From: Eutrophocola sp963925675
GTDB taxonomy: Bacteria; Pseudomonadota; Gammaproteobacteria; Pseudomonadales; Pseudohongiellaceae
Direction: 5' to 3'
Length of the DNA: 23,544 nt
NCBI GenBank assembly: GCA_963925675.1
Contig: CAWUSW010000019.1
Coordinates: forward strand, 1-23,544
Every line of letters starts with the position of its first letter. The stretch's first letter is position 1. Position numbers and translations under genes: made by a program. The notes under the pieces are model-generated. The model worked only from the letters and a program-made list of their open reading frames with translations, made no database searches and was not told the origin of the DNA. This document shows positions 22,475 to 23,544 of the stretch, piece after piece.

Positions 22475-23544
22475 ATGCTTAGTCTTTCGAATAAACAGAT
22501 CATTCTCGGAATAACCGGGGGCATCGCAGCCTATAAAGCGGCAGAACTTTGTCGTTTACTTATAAAGGCTGGAGCCGATGTTAGAGTGGTCATGACACCG
22601 TCTGCGACAGAATTCATTACTTCGCTCACTTTCCAGGCGCTTTCCGGCAATCGGGTTCAAACCGGGCTGCTGGACGAAGAAGCAGAAGCTGCCATGGGGC
22701 ATATAGAACTGGCACGTTGGGCTGACCTGATTCTGGTTGCGCCGGCAAGCGCTAATTTTATTGCCCGCTTAAGCCAGGGCAGAGCAGAAGATCTATTATC
22801 AACTTTATGCCTGGCCACCACTGCCCCCATTGCAGTAGCTCCCGCCATGAATCAGGCTATGTGGCGCAATAAGAATACCCAGGAAAATCTTCAGGCTCTG
22901 GAGAAAAAAAATATTGCGGTTTTAGGCCCGGCTTCGGGTGAGCAGGCTTGCGGCGATGTGGGTCTGGGCAGAATGCTGGAGCCAGAGGATATTGCGCAAG
23001 CTGCAGCGGATGTGTTTGAAACCGGAGAACTGGCCGGAGTTGAAATCACTATTACCGCAGGCCCCACACGCGAGGCCATAGACCCTGTACGCTATATCAG
23101 CAATCACAGTTCCGGCAAAATGGGTTATGCCCTTGCCAGAGCAGCCATGGAGGCCGGCGCGAAAGTGGTTCTGATCAGCGGCCCGGTCTCACTGGAACCA
23201 CCTCCACAGGTGAAACTGGTATCGGTGGAAAGTGCCAGACAAATGCTCGATGCCTGCCAGGTAGTGCCAGGTAACATCTTTATTAGCGTAGCTGCTGTAG
23301 CTGACTACAGGCCAGCGAATAGCGCCAATGAAAAAATCAAGAAGCATGCTGATACCATGGAATTAAAGCTGGTAAAAAATCCAGACATTCTTGCCCGAAT
23401 TTCACTTTCTGCAAGGCGTCCTTTTTGTGTTGGGTTTGCCGCAGAAACCGAGAATATAGAGGAATATGCCCGCAAAAAATTGCAGGATAAAAGACTCGAT
23501 TTAATCTTTGCCAATAACGCCACTGACACGTTTAACAGTGAATC
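22475..23544 (+). CDS. coaBC: Phosphopantothenoylcysteine decarboxylase/synthetase (3' end missing)
   Basis: This bifunctional enzyme of coenzyme A synthesis joins cysteine to 4'-phosphopantothenate (CoaB) and decarboxylates the product (CoaC). The window holds the first 356 residues. The CoaC half shows the flavin loop GITGGIAAYKAAE, the catalytic His in MGHIELARW, the substrate motif APAMNQAMW and the active-site Cys in GEQACGDVG. The CoaB half begins with TAGPTREAIDPVRYISNHSSGKMG and continues with AAVADYRPA, KNPDIL and GFAAET. The start is the ATG at 22475; an overlapping ATG at 22471 runs into a stop after three codons. It reads off the right edge. Confidence 0.97.
   Translation, partial: MLSLSNKQIILGITGGIAAYKAAELCRLLIKAGADVRVVMTPSATEFITSLTFQALSGNRVQTGLLDEEAEAAMGHIELARWADLILVAPASANFIARLSQGRAEDLLSTLCLATTAPIAVAPAMNQAMWRNKNTQENLQALEKKNIAVLGPASGEQACGDVGLGRMLEPEDIAQAAADVFETGELAGVEITITAGPTREAIDPVRYISNHSSGKMGYALARAAMEAGAKVVLISGPVSLEPPPQVKLVSVESARQMLDACQVVPGNIFISVAAVADYRPANSANEKIKKHADTMELKLVKNPDILARISLSARRPFCVGFAAETENIEEYARKKLQDKRLDLIFANNATDTFNSE

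Overview
The window reads as chromosomal DNA of a gammaproteobacterium, probably a free-living, perhaps marine, lineage (inference). The support is a set of core genes with typical gammaproteobacterial sequence and neighbours: a YfhL-type ferredoxin, mutM, rpmG, rpmB, radC, coaBC and ubiX. There are also many lipoprotein signals and a DUF6152-type protein. I see no integrase, transposase, tRNA, rRNA or CRISPR array.

Layout. The left edge (1-2420) holds the end of a yfhL-like ferredoxin gene, then three minus-strand genes: a secreted protein of unknown function, a DUF6152-type secreted protein and mutM. A plus-strand hydantoinase/oxoprolinase A-subunit gene (2517-4577) follows without a B subunit. 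From 4843 to 18831 there are twelve consecutive plus-strand genes. The right edge (18919-23544) holds a cytochrome c gene (minus), a small zinc-ribbon membrane protein, ubiX, the minus-strand genes rpmG, rpmB and radC, and the start of coaBC on the plus strand.

The striking part is 4843-17253, which looks like one multi-component cell-envelope machine. It encodes a MotA/TolQ/ExbB-type proton-channel subunit (11363-12181) and two membrane-anchored von Willebrand A (VWA) proteins (13507-14634, 14718-15719). The only membrane helix of each VWA protein starts with the shared motif SFLDVMSCGFGA. This aligns by eye with the ExbD/TolR helix, where the motif DVM carries the proton-relay Asp. I therefore infer that the two VWA proteins are ExbD-like stator subunits whose periplasmic end is a coiled coil plus a metal-binding VWA domain. 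Coupled to them are a degenerate Hsp70/actin-fold protein that overlaps the channel gene by 4 bp, a membrane-anchored TPR protein, a membrane-anchored PEGA-repeat protein with a cysteine-free FGE-like domain, a small acidic exported protein, a serine-rich lipoprotein and three further lipoproteins. An M48 lipoprotein metalloprotease gene follows in the same direction. A plausible reading is that proton flow through the channel moves or gates the VWA domains in the periplasm. These would act on partners held by the PEGA, TPR and lipoprotein parts, while the Hsp70-like protein works on the cytoplasmic side. What the machine does cannot be read from the sequence.

The cluster sits between rpmG and mutM, which are neighbours in the E. 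coli order radC-rpmB-rpmG-mutM-coaD. About 18 kb therefore separates genes that are adjacent there, which suggests either an insertion or a rearrangement of that block.
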